A stretch of DNA of 64,000 nucleotides from Rhizobium esperanzae (GCF_002204185.1 NZ_MXPU01000007.1:1-64000); one strand, 5' to 3'. Shown: positions 38,413-49,245, counted from the first letter of the stretch. Translations and numbers: made by a program. Notes: generated from the sequence alone by a model not told the origin.

Positions 38413-38931
38413 ATGAATATGACGTTTCTCAAGCTGTTTGCCGCCGCGCTCGTTGCCGGCCTCATTCCGCATGACGCGGCGCTCGCGCAACCTGCGGGCT
38501 GCGCGATCTCGCGCGATGCCGGCGCCCGCCAGACGCTCAGTTGCCCTGGTGGCGTCAAGGTGACGGCGGAGGCCGGCGCGTCTTTCCAACTCTCCGACCG
38601 CAACCGTGACGGCAGTCCCGATTCGGCCTCGGTGCGGCGCAAGGCCATTCTCGTCGATGTCGACGGCAGTCAGCATGCCGGTGGTTTCCAGGTGGTGACA
38701 CCGCAGGCGATCGCTGCCGTGCGCGGCACACAATGGGCTGTGGACGTCGCAGGCGGCAAGACCTCGGTCTTCGTCGTCAGAGGCAGCGTGGCCGTCCGCC
38801 GGCCTGCCGCCGAGCCGGTGGTGCTGTCACCGGGCGAGGGCGTCGATGTTAGCAGCGGGACCGAGCCGCTGGTCGTGCGCCGCTGGCCCGCACCGCGTGT
38901 CGCCGCCCTTCTCGCCCGGCTCGGCCAATAA
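38413..38931 (+). CDS. FecR-domain exported protein
   Basis: A 172-residue exported protein with a signal peptide (MNMTFLKLFAAALVAGLIPHDAALAQ). The FecR core is QVVTPQAIAAVRGTQWAVDVAGGKTSVFVVRGSVAVRRP, followed by VLSPGEGVDV. Unlike the TonB-linked FecR of iron uptake, no sigma factor or transporter is nearby. It is 5 bases upstream of the CHASE2 cyclase gene and almost certainly co-transcribed; in other rhizobia such FecR-CHASE2 pairs recur. It probably presents a periplasmic signal to the cyclase's sensor domain. Confidence 0.9.
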   Translation: MNMTFLKLFAAALVAGLIPHDAALAQPAGCAISRDAGARQTLSCPGGVKVTAEAGASFQLSDRNRDGSPDSASVRRKAILVDVDGSQHAGGFQVVTPQAIAAVRGTQWAVDVAGGKTSVFVVRGSVAVRRPAAEPVVLSPGEGVDVSSGTEPLVVRRWPAPRVAALLARLGQ

Positions 38932-38936
38932 ATGCC

Positions 38937-40793
38937 ATGAATCATCGCCAGCTGACCGTGGTCGCGCTGCTGCTCGCCGGTCTTTGGGGCGCGGCGCTCG
39001 GCTATCTCAATCTCAATGGCGGGATAGGCCTTCTCGATCGGATGGAGGCCTCGCTCGCCGACATTCGCAGCATCGTCGTCGGAGCGAAGGCGCCGCCTCC
39101 CGTCGTCTCGATCGTCGCGATCGACGACCGTACGGCGGCGGCCCACGGCTATCCGCTTGACCGGGCGACACTGGCGCGCCTCATCAATGCGATCAACGCT
39201 TTGAAACCGAAGGCTCTGGCTCTCGACATTCTGCTCGTCGATCCGGGACCGGAGGAGGGCGATGCGGCGGTGACCGCTGCCCTTGGAGCGGGACCGAGCG
39301 TGATTGCGGCGGCGGCCACCTTTGCGCAGAGCCGGCAGCGGGTTACCGACCTGGCGGACGATCCGCTTGCCGCCATCCCTGAGGCAGATCAGCTTCTCTT
39401 GCCGCTTCCCCGCTTTGCCGACGCGGCCGCGGTCGGTGTTGTCAACGTCGCGACCGACCAGACCGGCACGCCGCGTTTCATTCCACTGATTTCGCGCGCC
39501 GCAGACCGGCTGGATCCGGCTTTTCCGCTGCGCGCCGCCTCGGTGGCGCTCGGTGTCGATCCCAGCATCGAACGCGATGCGATCATGCTCGGAGCATTGC
39601 GCATTCCCACGGATATCGGCCAGCGCCTGCCGGTGACCTTTTATGGCCGGCGCGGCAGCATCGCCACGTCGAGCGCCGCCGACGCGCTTGACGGCAAGTT
39701 GGCGGCGGACGCGATCACCGGCCGCATCGTCGTCATCGGCTCGACCGTCACCGGCGGCGGCGACGTCTTCCCGACGCCGTTCGATCCCGTCATGCCGGGC
39801 GTCGAGGTGATGTCTACCGCGATCACCCATCTCGTCACCGGCGACGGCCTGGTGCGCGACCACAGGATCAGGCTGATCGATGCCGCCATTGCCGTCGGGC
39901 TGGCGATCATGCTGGTTTCGCTGACCGCCTGGCGGCGAAGTGCTGCGGGCTATGCCATCATCGTGCTGGCGCTGGTCGTCTGGGCAATGCTCAATCTGGC
40001 GGCGTTTGCGCATGGCTATTGGCTGAGTGCCGCCCTCCCGATCGCCGCAGCATTGCCGCCAGCCCTGATCTTCGGCGCAGCCGAGCTCTGGCTCGACCGT
40101 GGCCGCGCCCGCCATTTCGCCGAACAAAGCGCGCTGCTGCAGCGTATCGAGGCGCCCGGCCTTGGAGAATGGCTGGCGCGCCATCCGAATTTCCTTGCCA
40201 CCCCGGTGCGCCAGAACGCTGCCGTCGTCTTCATCGATCTCTCGGGCTTCACCGGCCTCAGCGAAACCCTCGGCCCGGTCAAGGTGAGCGAAATGCTGAG
40301 CGGTTTCTTCGAAATCATCGATGAGGAGACGCGCGCCCACGGCGGCGCCATCACCAGCTTCATGGGCGACGGGGCGATGATCCTGTTCGGCCTGCCGGAG
40401 CCGACCAACGACGATGCCGCCCGGGCCATCGCCTGCGCGGTCAGGCTCTGCGAGCGCACCCGCGCCTGGCTTCGAACGCAGGGGAGCTTTGCCGGGAAAA
40501 AAATCGGCTTCAAGGTTGGCGCCCATTGCGGGCCGATCGTAGCCTCGCGGCTCGGCACCGGGGACAGGCAGCAGATCACGGCGGCGGGCGATACGGTGAA
40601 CGTCGGGAGCCGCCTGATGGAGGTCGCCGCCCGCCATGGCGTCGAGCTGGCGCTCAGTGCCGAAATCGTCGGCGCCGCGGGCCCGGACAGCGTGCTCCTC
40701 AAATCGGGCCGGATCGAAGGGCCACTGGAAACGGAACTGCGCGGCCGGGCCAGCCACATCGACGCCTGGCTGTGGCGCAGCCGCACGCTTTGA
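38937..40793 (+). CDS. CHASE2-domain adenylate/guanylate cyclase
   Basis: A 618-residue inner-membrane signalling protein. It has one N-terminal helix (6-25), a periplasmic CHASE2 domain (about 40-310, with VVSIVAIDDRT and LALDILLVDPGP), three helices (about 320-385), and a cytoplasmic class III cyclase domain (about 410-600). The cyclase has the metal Asp in VFIDLSGFTGLS, the second Asp in FMGDGAMILFG, and AAGDTVNVGSRLMEVAA, indicating cyclic nucleotide synthesis (probably cAMP). It is coupled to the preceding FecR protein. Rhizobia carry many such cyclases (family knowledge). Confidence 0.92.
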   Translation: MNHRQLTVVALLLAGLWGAALGYLNLNGGIGLLDRMEASLADIRSIVVGAKAPPPVVSIVAIDDRTAAAHGYPLDRATLARLINAINALKPKALALDILLVDPGPEEGDAAVTAALGAGPSVIAAAATFAQSRQRVTDLADDPLAAIPEADQLLLPLPRFADAAAVGVVNVATDQTGTPRFIPLISRAADRLDPAFPLRAASVALGVDPSIERDAIMLGALRIPTDIGQRLPVTFYGRRGSIATSSAADALDGKLAADAITGRIVVIGSTVTGGGDVFPTPFDPVMPGVEVMSTAITHLVTGDGLVRDHRIRLIDAAIAVGLAIMLVSLTAWRRSAAGYAIIVLALVVWAMLNLAAFAHGYWLSAALPIAAALPPALIFGAAELWLDRGRARHFAEQSALLQRIEAPGLGEWLARHPNFLATPVRQNAAVVFIDLSGFTGLSETLGPVKVSEMLSGFFEIIDEETRAHGGAITSFMGDGAMILFGLPEPTNDDAARAIACAVRLCERTRAWLRTQGSFAGKKIGFKVGAHCGPIVASRLGTGDRQQITAAGDTVNVGSRLMEVAARHGVELALSAEIVGAAGPDSVLLKSGRIEGPLETELRGRASHIDAWLWRSRTL

Positions 40794-40891
40794 CAATCGC
40801 TGCGGGAGCGGCTAGGAACGGCGCAAATATCCCGCCGGCTGGCTCCGGCCATGGCGCATTTCGCGCCTGACAGCTCCGAAAGATCGAACTC

Positions 40892-42847
40892 ATGACAGAA
40901 TTCAACGGCGTCGTTCCGGCGATCGCCAAGGCGTTGCAGAAGCGCGGTTACACCGAACTTACCCCGGTGCAGCAGGCGATGCTCGATCCGGCGCTTGCCG
41001 CTTCGGACGCGCTGGTCTCGGCCCAGACCGGGTCCGGCAAGACTGTCGCCTTCGGCCTGGCGCTGGCGCCGACACTGCTCGAAGGCAGCGAGCGCTTCGG
41101 TGCTCCCGGCGCGCCCCTTGCCCTCGTCATCGCGCCGACGCGGGAGCTTGCCTTGCAGGTAAAGCGTGAACTCGAATGGCTCTATGAGATGACCGGCGCG
41201 GTGATCGCCAGCTGCGTCGGCGGTATGGACATCCGGAGCGAGCGCCGGTCGCTTGAGCGCGGCGCCCATATCGTCGTCGGCACGCCCGGCCGGCTCTGCG
41301 ACCATATCCGCCGCCACGCACTCGACATGTCGGAGCTGAAGGCCGCGGTGCTCGACGAGGCCGACGAGATGCTCGACCTCGGCTTCCGCGAGGACCTGGA
41401 ATTCATCCTCGATTCGGCGCCGGACGAGCGGCGGACGCTGATGTTTTCGGCGACCGTGCCGGCGGCAATCGCCAAGCTTGCCAAGAGCTATCAGCGCGAC
41501 GCCGTGCGCATCAGCACCGCGGCCGAGGAAAAACAGCATGTCGATATCGAATATCGCGCGCTTGTCGTCGCCCCGAGCGACCGCGAGAACGCGATCATCA
41601 ACGTGCTGCGTTATTACGAAGCGACCAACGCCATTGTCTTCTGCTCGACGCGCGCCGCCGTCAATCACCTGACCGCACGCTTCAACAACCGCAATTTCTC
41701 CGTGGTGGCGCTGTCCGGTGAGCTGACGCAGAACGAGCGCAGCCACGCGCTGCAGGCGATGCGAGACGGCCGCGCCCGCGTGTGCATCGCAACCGACGTC
41801 GCTGCCCGCGGCATCGATCTGCCGGGCCTCGATCTCGTCATCCACGCCGACCTGCCGACCAATCCGGAAACGCTGCTGCATCGCAGCGGCCGCACCGGCC
41901 GGGCCGGTCGCAAGGGCATCAGCGCCATGATCGTGCCGCTGAGTGCACGGCGCAAGGCAGAGCGTTTGCTGGAGAATGCCGGCATTTCGGCAGCCTGGGC
42001 ACGGCCGCCGTCGGCCGAGGAGGTGAACGAGCGCGACGACGAGCGGCTGCTTGCCGATCCGATCTTCCACGACGCGCCACAGGAGGAAGAACAGAAGCTG
42101 GTGCAGCAGCTTCTCGCGAGCCACGGCGCCGACAAGCTCGCAGCCGCTTTCCTGCGTCTCTACCGCACCAATCATTCGGCGCCGGAAGATCTGATCGAGG
42201 TTACCGTTCAGGACGATCGCGGCCGTAAGCGCCGCGACAATGCCGCCCCTTTCGAGCCGGCGCAAAAGGGACCGCGCGAAGATTTCGGCCCCAGCGTGTG
42301 GTTTTCCGTCTCGGTCGGGCGCAAACAGAATGCCGAGCCGCGCTGGCTGATCCCGATGCTCTGCCGCAACGGCAACGTGATGAAGCGCGAGATCGGCGCG
42401 ATCAAGATGCAGCCCGAGGAAACCTATGTGGAGATCGCGGCAGCGAGCGCCGAGAGCTTCCTGAATGCGATCGGACCGAACAAGGCGCTCGAACGCGGCA
42501 TCCGCGTGACGAGGCTTGCCGGCACGCCGGATTTCAGCCGCGCGCCGTCGCCGAAACCCTATGCCGGCAAGGCGTCCCGTGACGAACGGCCGGGCGAGGC
42601 ATTCCGCGAGGAGCGGCCGAAGAAAAAGTTCGGCAAGGGTTCGAGCGGCGGATATTCAGCAGCCGACAATGGCGGCGGCGAACGGCGGGACGCCAAGCCT
42701 TGGAGCAAGAAGACGACCAAGCCCGGCTACGATGGCGCGAAATCCGACAAGCCCAGATATGAAAAGCCGAAATTTGAAGGCGGCAAGCATGAGGGCAAAG
42801 GCGGCGCTGGGCCGAAAGGCAAATTCTCGAAGAAGAAGTCCGGCTGA
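40892..42847 (+). CDS. DEAD-box RNA helicase with DbpA-like C-terminal domain
   Basis: A 651-residue ATP-dependent RNA helicase. The RecA cores carry the canonical motifs in order: Q-motif (TPVQQAML), I AQTGSGKT, Ia PTRELALQ, II LDEADEML, III SAT, IV VFCSTR, V ARGIDLPGL, VI HRSGRTGRAG. A DbpA-type RNA-binding domain follows (about 475-565, FSVSVGRKQNAEPRWLIPMLCR...IGAIKMQPEETYVEIA), then a long Lys/Gly/Arg-rich basic tail to the end. The domain order points to ribosome assembly (binding 23S rRNA) rather than mRNA decay. The start is plain. Confidence 0.93.
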   Translation: MTEFNGVVPAIAKALQKRGYTELTPVQQAMLDPALAASDALVSAQTGSGKTVAFGLALAPTLLEGSERFGAPGAPLALVIAPTRELALQVKRELEWLYEMTGAVIASCVGGMDIRSERRSLERGAHIVVGTPGRLCDHIRRHALDMSELKAAVLDEADEMLDLGFREDLEFILDSAPDERRTLMFSATVPAAIAKLAKSYQRDAVRISTAAEEKQHVDIEYRALVVAPSDRENAIINVLRYYEATNAIVFCSTRAAVNHLTARFNNRNFSVVALSGELTQNERSHALQAMRDGRARVCIATDVAARGIDLPGLDLVIHADLPTNPETLLHRSGRTGRAGRKGISAMIVPLSARRKAERLLENAGISAAWARPPSAEEVNERDDERLLADPIFHDAPQEEEQKLVQQLLASHGADKLAAAFLRLYRTNHSAPEDLIEVTVQDDRGRKRRDNAAPFEPAQKGPREDFGPSVWFSVSVGRKQNAEPRWLIPMLCRNGNVMKREIGAIKMQPEETYVEIAAASAESFLNAIGPNKALERGIRVTRLAGTPDFSRAPSPKPYAGKASRDERPGEAFREERPKKKFGKGSSGGYSAADNGGGERRDAKPWSKKTTKPGYDGAKSDKPRYEKPKFEGGKHEGKGGAGPKGKFSKKKSG

Positions 42848-42890
42848 TTTGATCGCCGCGTGACTTCTTGACCGGCAGGATCAGACGACG

Positions 42891-43550
42891 ATGAAACGCT
42901 CCGGAACGCCGTGTCCCGATCCGGCCGCCTTCATCACGGCCAATCTGCCGATCTCTCCGGTCCCCTCAATCCCCGAGATCCTGCTCCACACCGCCGGGCC
43001 TGCGAGCGGGCTCTGGCGGCTTGCCGGCCGTCGAGAAGCCGACGCGCCGCCTTACTGGGCCTATCCCTGGGCCGGCGGCGTGGTGCTTGCCCGCCATCTG
43101 CTGGACCGGCCGGAAATCGTCGCCGGCCGACGCGTCCTCGATCTCGGCGCCGGCTCCGGGCTGGTCGCCATAGCGGCGGCAAAAGCCGGAGCAGCGATGG
43201 TGACGGCGGTCGATGTCGATGCCAATGCGATTGCAGCGATCGGTCTCAACGCGACGATCAACGACGTGACCATCTCGGCAGTCGCCGCCGATATCCTTGA
43301 TACGCCGCCGCCGGAAGCGACTGATCTCATTGTGGTCGGAGATCTTTTCTATGATCCCTCGCTTGCCCTGCGGGTTATGCCTTTCTTGCGGCTTTGCCGG
43401 GCAAGCCGCATCGAGGTGCTGGTCGGCGATCCCGAGCGGGCCTATTTGCCGGATCGAGAACTCAAACGAATCTCGACACAGGAGGTTGCGGACTTCGGCG
43501 AGGCTGCCAGCGGTGGCGCGGTGCAAGCGGGCGTTTTTTCGCTCTCCTGA
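42891..43550 (+). CDS. Class I SAM-dependent methyltransferase (ETFB-K-MT-like)
   Basis: A 219-residue methyltransferase with SAM motifs VLDLGAGSGLVAIAAAKAGAAMVTAVDVDANAIAAIGLN and a post-motif II segment LIVVGDLFYDPSLA. The sequence resembles the METTL20/nicotinamide-N-methylase-like group that methylates lysines of electron-transfer flavoprotein. The upstream PYWAYPWAGGVVLARHLLDRPE segment is also typical of that group. The true substrate here is inferred only. It converges with moeA. Confidence 0.85.
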   Translation: MKRSGTPCPDPAAFITANLPISPVPSIPEILLHTAGPASGLWRLAGRREADAPPYWAYPWAGGVVLARHLLDRPEIVAGRRVLDLGAGSGLVAIAAAKAGAAMVTAVDVDANAIAAIGLNATINDVTISAVAADILDTPPPEATDLIVVGDLFYDPSLALRVMPFLRLCRASRIEVLVGDPERAYLPDRELKRISTQEVADFGEAASGGAVQAGVFSLS

Positions 43551-43566
43551 TCAGGAAGGGGCGAGA

Positions 43567-44790
43567 CTATACGAGAAGATCCGGCCGCAGCAGCATGACC
43601 GGGCAGGACGCTCCGGCCGGCAGCTCCGGGGCATGCGGCGGGCGGATAATAAGGCAGTCGGCCTGCGCAAACACCTTCATCATCGAGGAATCCTGCTTGC
43701 CGAAGGGTTCGGCCAGCCAGTTTCTGGTCGTGGATTTCGCAAGCCTAGCCCTGATATAGTCCTGCCGGTGATCATTGGCGCGCAACGTGACGGCCGCCTC
43801 GACTACTGTCTCGCGTCGCACTGGGGGCAGGGAGGCGAGCTTGCGGATCAGGGGCTCGAGGAACAGCAGCGAACAGACGAGGCTTGAGACCGGATTGCCG
43901 GGCAGGCCGAGCACATGGGTTTGGCCGAAGCTGCCGACCATCAGCGGTTTGCCGGGGCGCATGGCGATGCGCCAGAAATCGAGCTGCATGCCGGCCTCGA
44001 TCAAGGTGGCCTGCACCAGATCATGGTCGCCGACGGACGCGCCACCGAGCGTCACGATGACGTCGGCCTTCGCATCCCGTGCCTTGTCGACCGCCGCGAT
44101 GATTTTCGTCTTGTCGTCCGGCACGATCCCGAGATCAATGACATCGGCGCCGGCTCTGCGGGCAAGGGCTGCGATACCGAACGTATTGGAGGCGATGATC
44201 TGCGAAGGGCCGGGTTGGCTTCCGGGCGGCAGCAACTCGTCGCCGGTTGCGAGGATGGCAATCAGCGGGCGCTTGAGAACCTCGATATCGGGCCGGTTCA
44301 TGCCGGCGGCGACCGTCAGCCGGGAGAAATCGAGCACGGTGCCGGCAGGCAGCACCGCTTCGCCTTCGGTGAAATCTTGGCCGCGGGGGCGCACATGCTG
44401 GCTCTTCCGCACCGGGGACCTGGTTCTGATGCCGCCATCGATCTTTTCCGCATCCTCCTGCAGCAGGACGCTGTCGGCGCCTGGCGGAACAGGCGCGCCG
44501 GTGAAGATACGCACGGCCTCTCCCTGGCCGACGCTTCCTTCGAAGCCATGGCCGGCGGATGACGTGCCGATGACCTTCAACACGGCGCCCGGCTCCGGCG
44601 CGTCTTCCCTGCGCAATGCGTAGCCGTCCATGGCCGAGGCATTGAAGGGCGGCTGGGTCAGGCGCGCCGTGAGATCAACCGCCAGAACGCGGCCTTCAGC
44701 CTCGGCAAGCGGCAGCGTGTCGGACGCAGCGACGGGCTTTGCGCGGGAGAGCAGGCGGTCCAAGGCGTCGGCGACCGGCAGAAGGTTCAT
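43567..44790 (-). CDS. moeA: Molybdopterin molybdotransferase MoeA
   Basis: A 407-residue MoeA that inserts molybdate into adenylated molybdopterin. Landmarks: [76 protein letters not shown], and [32 protein letters not shown]. All are canonical. It overlaps moaC by 4 bases (ATGA), which couples it to the trp/moa operon. Confidence 0.96.
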   Translation of the reverse strand: MNLLPVADALDRLLSRAKPVAASDTLPLAEAEGRVLAVDLTARLTQPPFNASAMDGYALRREDAPEPGAVLKVIGTSSAGHGFEGSVGQGEAVRIFTGAPVPPGADSVLLQEDAEKIDGGIRTRSPVRKSQHVRPRGQDFTEGEAVLPAGTVLDFSRLTVAAGMNRPDIEVLKRPLIAILATGDELLPPGSQPGPSQIIASNTFGIAALARRAGADVIDLGIVPDDKTKIIAAVDKARDAKADVIVTLGGASVGDHDLVQATLIEAGMQLDFWRIAMRPGKPLMVGSFGQTHVLGLPGNPVSSLVCSLLFLEPLIRKLASLPPVRRETVVEAAVTLRANDHRQDYIRARLAKSTTRNWLAEPFGKQDSSMMKVFAQADCLIIRPPHAPELPAGASCPVMLLRPDLLV

Positions 44791-45284
44791 CTTGCCTCCG
44801 GATGACGGAAGTCGCCTGACTTGCCGCCGGATTTTTCGAGCAGCCTGACGCCGCCGATCTCCATCGCCTTATCGGCGGCCTTGGCCATGTCATAGATCGT
44901 CAGACAAGCGACCGAGACGGCGGTCAGCGCCTCCATCTCGACACCGGTCTTGCCGGTCAGCTTGGCGGTTGCCGTGACGCGCAGGCCGGGCAGGGCGGCA
45001 TCTTCCTCAATCTCGACGGTGATCTTCGTCAACATCAGCGGATGGCAGAGCGGGATGAGATCGGCGGTGCGTTTTGCCGCCATGATGCCGGCCAAGCGCG
45101 CCGTGCCGATGACATCGCCCTTCTTGGCATTGCCCTGACGGATGAGCGCAAGGGTCTCCGGCGCCATCTTCACATGACCCTCGGCGGTGGCAATGCGCAC
45201 CGTCTCGGCTTTGTCGGAGACGTCGACCATATGCGCCTCGCCTGACGCATCGATATGGGTGAGGCCGGGCTTACCGCCGCTCAT
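44787..45284 (-). CDS. moaC: Cyclic pyranopterin monophosphate synthase MoaC
   Basis: A 165-residue MoaC, acting with MoaA on GTP in the first steps of molybdopterin synthesis. Signature segments: [53 protein letters not shown], and [23 protein letters not shown]. The start is set to ATG 45284, one base after the trpC stop; an earlier in-frame start at 45314 would overlap trpC by ten residues. So moaC and moeA run in an operon with the tryptophan genes. Confidence 0.96.
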   Translation of the reverse strand: MSGGKPGLTHIDASGEAHMVDVSDKAETVRIATAEGHVKMAPETLALIRQGNAKKGDVIGTARLAGIMAAKRTADLIPLCHPLMLTKITVEIEEDAALPGLRVTATAKLTGKTGVEMEALTAVSVACLTIYDMAKAADKAMEIGGVRLLEKSGGKSGDFRHPEAR

Positions 45285-45285
45285 C

Positions 45286-46098
45286 TCATTCGGCCGCGAT
45301 GGCGGCTTCGCCAAAGAGCAGCGCGCGGGTGGCGGCCGCCACGTCGTCCTTGCGCATCAGGCTTTCGCCGACAAGGAAGGTATTGATGCCGACGGCCTGC
45401 AGGCGCTGGCAATCGGCATGGGTGAAGATGCCGCTTTCGCCGACCAGTAGCCGGTCTGCCGGAACCATGGAGGCAAGTGTCTCGCTGACCGTCAGGCTGA
45501 CTTCGAAGGTGCGCAGATTGCGGTTGTTGATGCCGATAAGCGGCGAGTTGAGCTTCAGCGCCCGTTCCATTTCCGGCCCGTCGTGAACCTCGACCAGCAC
45601 ATCCATGCCGAGCGAAAAAGCTTCGTCCTGCAGACGCTCCGCATCGTCATCGCTCAGCGACGCCATGATCAGCAGAATGCAGTCGGCGCCCCAGGCGCGG
45701 GCCTCATGGACCTGATAGGTCTCGAACATGAAGTCCTTGCGCAAAGCGGGCAGGACGCAGGCGGCGCGTGCCGCCGTCAAAAATTCCGGCGCGCCCTGAA
45801 AGCTTGGCGTATCGGTAAGCACGGAAAGGCAGGCTGCGCCGCCGGCTTCGTAGGCCTTTGCCAGCGCCGGCGGATCGAAATCTGGACGAATGAGGCCCTT
45901 GGACGGGCTTGCCTTTTTGATCTCGGCGATCAGGCCGAAATGGCCCGCCTCACGCTTGGAAACGAGCGCCTTGTAAAAGCCACGCGGGGCGGACTGGCCG
46001 GCCTGCATCGCCTTCAGATCGGCAAGCGACACCGCAGCCTTGGCGGCGGCGATTTCCTTGCGCTTGTAGAGTTCGATCTTCTTCAGGATATCGGTCAT
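45286..46098 (-). CDS. trpC: Indole-3-glycerol phosphate synthase
   Basis: A 270-residue TIM-barrel enzyme of tryptophan synthesis, closing the indole ring. Landmarks: [82 protein letters not shown], and LVGESGIF. The monofunctional form (no TrpF) is usual here. Nine bases separate it from trpD upstream. Confidence 0.97.
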   Translation of the reverse strand: MTDILKKIELYKRKEIAAAKAAVSLADLKAMQAGQSAPRGFYKALVSKREAGHFGLIAEIKKASPSKGLIRPDFDPPALAKAYEAGGAACLSVLTDTPSFQGAPEFLTAARAACVLPALRKDFMFETYQVHEARAWGADCILLIMASLSDDDAERLQDEAFSLGMDVLVEVHDGPEMERALKLNSPLIGINNRNLRTFEVSLTVSETLASMVPADRLLVGESGIFTHADCQRLQAVGINTFLVGESLMRKDDVAAATRALLFGEAAIAAE

Positions 46099-46107
46099 CA
46101 GCCAATC

Positions 46108-47124
46108 CTAATCGATATCGTTGGAAACGGCGATGAGTTTGTCGAGGGCGAGCGCGGTGGCGCCGCTATCCAGCGAATGCGCGGCCAGCGCCATGCCGTC
46201 GCGGATCGTTTCCGCCTTGCCTGCGATAACAAGCGAGGCGGCGGCATTGGCGAGCGAGACATCGCGATAGGCATTCTTTGCACCGCCAAGCACCTCGCGA
46301 AGCGCTGCGGCATTGGCGACACCGTCACCGCCCTTGATATCGGTGAGCAGGCAGGGGCTGATGCCGAAATCGGCAGGCGATAGCTCGAAAGTGCGGATCT
46401 TGCCGTCTTCGAGCGCCGCCACCTTGGTGATGCCGGTCGTGGTGATTTCGTCGAGGCCATCGCCATGGACGACCCAGACGCATTCGGAACCGAGATCGCG
46501 CATGACTTCCGCGAGCGGCACCAGCCACTGCGGCGAGAAGACACCGAGCAGCTGGCGGCGGACGCCGGCCGGATTGGAGAGCGGCCCGAGAAGATTGAAG
46601 ATGGTGCGCGTGCCGAGTTCGACCCGGGAGGGGCCGACATGGCGCATGGCGGAATGATGCAGCTGCGCGAACATGAAGCCGACCCCGGCATCCGCGATGC
46701 AGCGCGTGATGATCTCGGGACCGACGTCGATATTGACGCCGAGTGCCGCCAGATTGTCCGCAGCACCCGATTTCGAGCTCAGCGCCCGGTTGCCGTGTTT
46801 GGCGACGGGAACACCGGCGCCGGCGACGATCAGCGCTGCCAGCGTCGAAATATTATAGGTGCCGCTGGCGTCGCCGCCGGTGCCGACGATGTCGATCGCA
46901 TCGGCCGGCGCCTCGACGGTCAGCATTTTCGACCGCATGGTGTTGACGGCGCCGACGATCTCGTCGACGGTTTCGCCGCGCACGCGCAGCGCCATCAGGA
47001 AGCCACCGATCTGCGAGGGCGTTGCCTGGCCCGACATCAGGATGTCGAAGGCATCGCGGGCCTCGTCACGCGTCAGCGGCTCGCGGCTTGCGGCCTTGGC
47101 CAGGAACGGCTTCAGATCGGTCAT
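46108..47124 (-). CDS. trpD: Anthranilate phosphoribosyltransferase
   Basis: A 338-residue TrpD, transferring a phosphoribosyl group to anthranilate. The PRPP loop is [20 protein letters not shown], followed by [21 protein letters not shown] and [18 protein letters not shown], then [12 protein letters not shown] and [11 protein letters not shown]. Its first codon lies 8 bases after the upstream ppiD gene, consistent with one transcript ppiD-trpD-trpC-moaC-moeA. Confidence 0.97.
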   Translation of the reverse strand: MTDLKPFLAKAASREPLTRDEARDAFDILMSGQATPSQIGGFLMALRVRGETVDEIVGAVNTMRSKMLTVEAPADAIDIVGTGGDASGTYNISTLAALIVAGAGVPVAKHGNRALSSKSGAADNLAALGVNIDVGPEIITRCIADAGVGFMFAQLHHSAMRHVGPSRVELGTRTIFNLLGPLSNPAGVRRQLLGVFSPQWLVPLAEVMRDLGSECVWVVHGDGLDEITTTGITKVAALEDGKIRTFELSPADFGISPCLLTDIKGGDGVANAAALREVLGGAKNAYRDVSLANAAASLVIAGKAETIRDGMALAAHSLDSGATALALDKLIAVSNDID

Positions 47125-47132
47125 AAAACCTC

Positions 47133-49025
47133 CTAGCGGGTCGTTGCCTGTTCGGCGAGCGTCTGGTTGATCGAAGCCCCATACTGCGTCTGCAGCAGGT
47201 TGACCATCTGGTCGAGGATATCATCGCCGGCGGCATTGGCCATGGCGGTGAGCTGGGCGTCGCGGTTGTTCAGCACGTCGCCGGTCGGCTGGCTGTTGAC
47301 CTCGGTGACCTTCATCAGGATCTGCGTCGAGGGATCGGCGCCGACCGCGCTCGCAACCGTATCGACCGGGCCGGAGAAGGCGGCCTTGACGGCGGCGCGT
47401 CCGAGAACCGGATCATCGGTGGAGCGGGTGATACCGCTCTTGCTTTCGACGGCAATGCCGAGCGGCGCGGCAATGTCCGCAAGGGCGGTGCCCTTTTGCG
47501 CCTCAGCCTTCAATTCCTCGGCCTTCTTGGCGAGTTCGGCCTTCTGCTGCTCTGCTGTCCAGTCCTCGACGGCTTTCTCGCGCACCTCCGCGATCGGGCG
47601 GTCCCGGTCCGGCGTGATTTCGCGGACGTTGAACCAGACATAGCCGTCATTGCCGATCGGAAGCGGCGAGGCATCGACGCCGACCTCGGTCTTGAAGGCT
47701 TCGCCGAGCAGCTGCTGCTTGGCGGGAAGATCCTTGACCTCTTTGCCGTTCTTGTCGGCGCCAGTCGCATCGACGGCGTCGATGGTCACCGCCTTGAGCT
47801 TCAGCTGACCGGCGATATCCTCGAGCGTGGAGCCGCCGGCGCGCATGTCCTCGATACGGTCATGAACGTTGATCACTTCCTGAGAAGCATTGGAAAGCGC
47901 CAGCTGCTTGCGGATGTCTTCCTTCACCTCGTCGAAATTCTTGACCGTTTCCGGCTTGATGTTGGTGATGCGCAGGATGACCGGGCCGAACGAGCCGTCG
48001 ACGACAGGCGTCGTGCCGCCATCTTTCGACACCGCAAAGGCGGCATCGGCGACGGCCTGGTCGGGAACCTTGTCCTTGGTGAACTCGCCGAGCAGCACGT
48101 CGCTTGCCGTCTTGCCCTGGTCGGTGACCAGCTGGTCGAAGCTGGTGCCGCCCTTCAGCGCCGTTTCGGCGGCGGTGGCGAGATCCTTGCTGGTGAAGGT
48201 CAGCTGTTCGATCGTCCGGCTTTCCGGCGTGCGATAACTATCTTTGCCCTTCTCGAAAGCTTCGCGGATCTGGTCGTCGGTAACGGTCGCGGCATCTGCG
48301 ATATCGGCCGGCTGCAGCTTGAGATAGATGAGCTTGCGGTATTCCGGTGCGCGGTAGCGCTGCTTGACGCCTTCGAACCAGCTCGCCAGCACGTCGTCGG
48401 CGGGGGCCTTGATCGGCTCGATATTGGCGTTGGTCAGCAAGAGGTAGTCGATGCTGCGGCTTTCATCGCCGTAGAGCTTCAGTGCATCGATCAGCGTCTT
48501 CGGCGCGGTAAAGCCGTTGGAAACGGCATCGACGATCTGGCTGCGAACGGCGACCTTGCTGCGCTCCTTGATGTAATCGTCCTGGCGGATGCCGGCATTG
48601 CGCAGGCGCGAAACGAACAGCTCGCGATCGAACTGGCCATTGACAGCCTTGAAAGCCGGATCGTCGCCAATGAGCTGGGCGAGACGATCCTCGGACAGTC
48701 CGAGGTTCATATCTTCGGCGAGCTGGTCGAGTGAGGCGCCGGCAACGAGCTGTGACAGCACCTGCTGCTCGACTCCGAAGGCGCGGGCCTGCTCGGGCGT
48801 GAGGCGCATGCCGAACTGCTGGCCGATGCTTGCCACCTGACGCTGATAGGCAAGGTGGAATTCGTTGACCCCCACCTTCTGATCACCGACGGTCACGACC
48901 GTGGTGCTGCTGCCGCCCGATATCAGCTCACGCGATATGCCCCAGATGCCGAAGGAGGCCACCAGGAGAAGCAGGAGCAGCTTGGCAACCCAGGTCTGAG
49001 CAGCTCTTCTCAGAAGATGGAACAT
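47133..49025 (-). CDS. SurA-N/PPIC-type peptidyl-prolyl isomerase (PpiD-like)
   Basis: A 630-residue periplasmic foldase anchored by one N-terminal helix (about 12-30, [18 protein letters not shown]). A SurA-N-like region follows ([66 protein letters not shown]...), then a PPIC/parvulin-like domain near 240-350 and a second helical/parvulin-like half. Long stretches of Lys/Glu/Ala helix suggest a chaperone role. Members help outer-membrane and secreted proteins fold. It heads the trpDC-moaC-moeA operon. Confidence 0.9.
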   Translation of the reverse strand: MFHLLRRAAQTWVAKLLLLLLVASFGIWGISRELISGGSSTTVVTVGDQKVGVNEFHLAYQRQVASIGQQFGMRLTPEQARAFGVEQQVLSQLVAGASLDQLAEDMNLGLSEDRLAQLIGDDPAFKAVNGQFDRELFVSRLRNAGIRQDDYIKERSKVAVRSQIVDAVSNGFTAPKTLIDALKLYGDESRSIDYLLLTNANIEPIKAPADDVLASWFEGVKQRYRAPEYRKLIYLKLQPADIADAATVTDDQIREAFEKGKDSYRTPESRTIEQLTFTSKDLATAAETALKGGTSFDQLVTDQGKTASDVLLGEFTKDKVPDQAVADAAFAVSKDGGTTPVVDGSFGPVILRITNIKPETVKNFDEVKEDIRKQLALSNASQEVINVHDRIEDMRAGGSTLEDIAGQLKLKAVTIDAVDATGADKNGKEVKDLPAKQQLLGEAFKTEVGVDASPLPIGNDGYVWFNVREITPDRDRPIAEVREKAVEDWTAEQQKAELAKKAEELKAEAQKGTALADIAAPLGIAVESKSGITRSTDDPVLGRAAVKAAFSGPVDTVASAVGADPSTQILMKVTEVNSQPTGDVLNNRDAQLTAMANAAGDDILDQMVNLLQTQYGASINQTLAEQATTR

Positions 49026-49188
49026 GGAAACGCAAACCTCGCAGTATTATTGACCCGCGCACGGGCAGACATTCGACGTTCCTTAAAACAAAGCCGACAG
49101 GAAATGAAGGGTTTGTCACGCGAAAAGCTGCGCATGGCCGCGAGGGCGACGCAAGGCGTTGATGGTGAACAAAAGATCGGCTCGCGGC

Positions 49189-49214
49189 GGAACCTTTCAG
49201 GCCGCCATTTCGTT
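49189..49214 (+). promoter_or_regulatory. EcfG/RpoE2-type general-stress promoter
   Basis: GGAAC, then exactly 17 bases, then CGTT, ends 32 bases before the start of the DUF883-like gene. GGAAC-N16/17-CGTT is the consensus of EcfG (RpoE2) sigma-factor promoters in Rhizobiales, so the gene is probably induced in the general stress response. This is an inference from the pattern only. Confidence 0.65.
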
Positions 49215-49245
49215 GAAGCGGCATCCCATGAAACAGGAGCAGACC

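Noticed and set aside
38670-40796. 708-codon minus-strand frame opposite the CHASE2 cyclase
   Set aside because: No conserved features; the cyclase on the plus strand is certain.
40016-42265. 749-codon minus-strand frame across the cyclase and helicase genes
   Set aside because: Spans two well-supported plus-strand genes and their gap; no motif.
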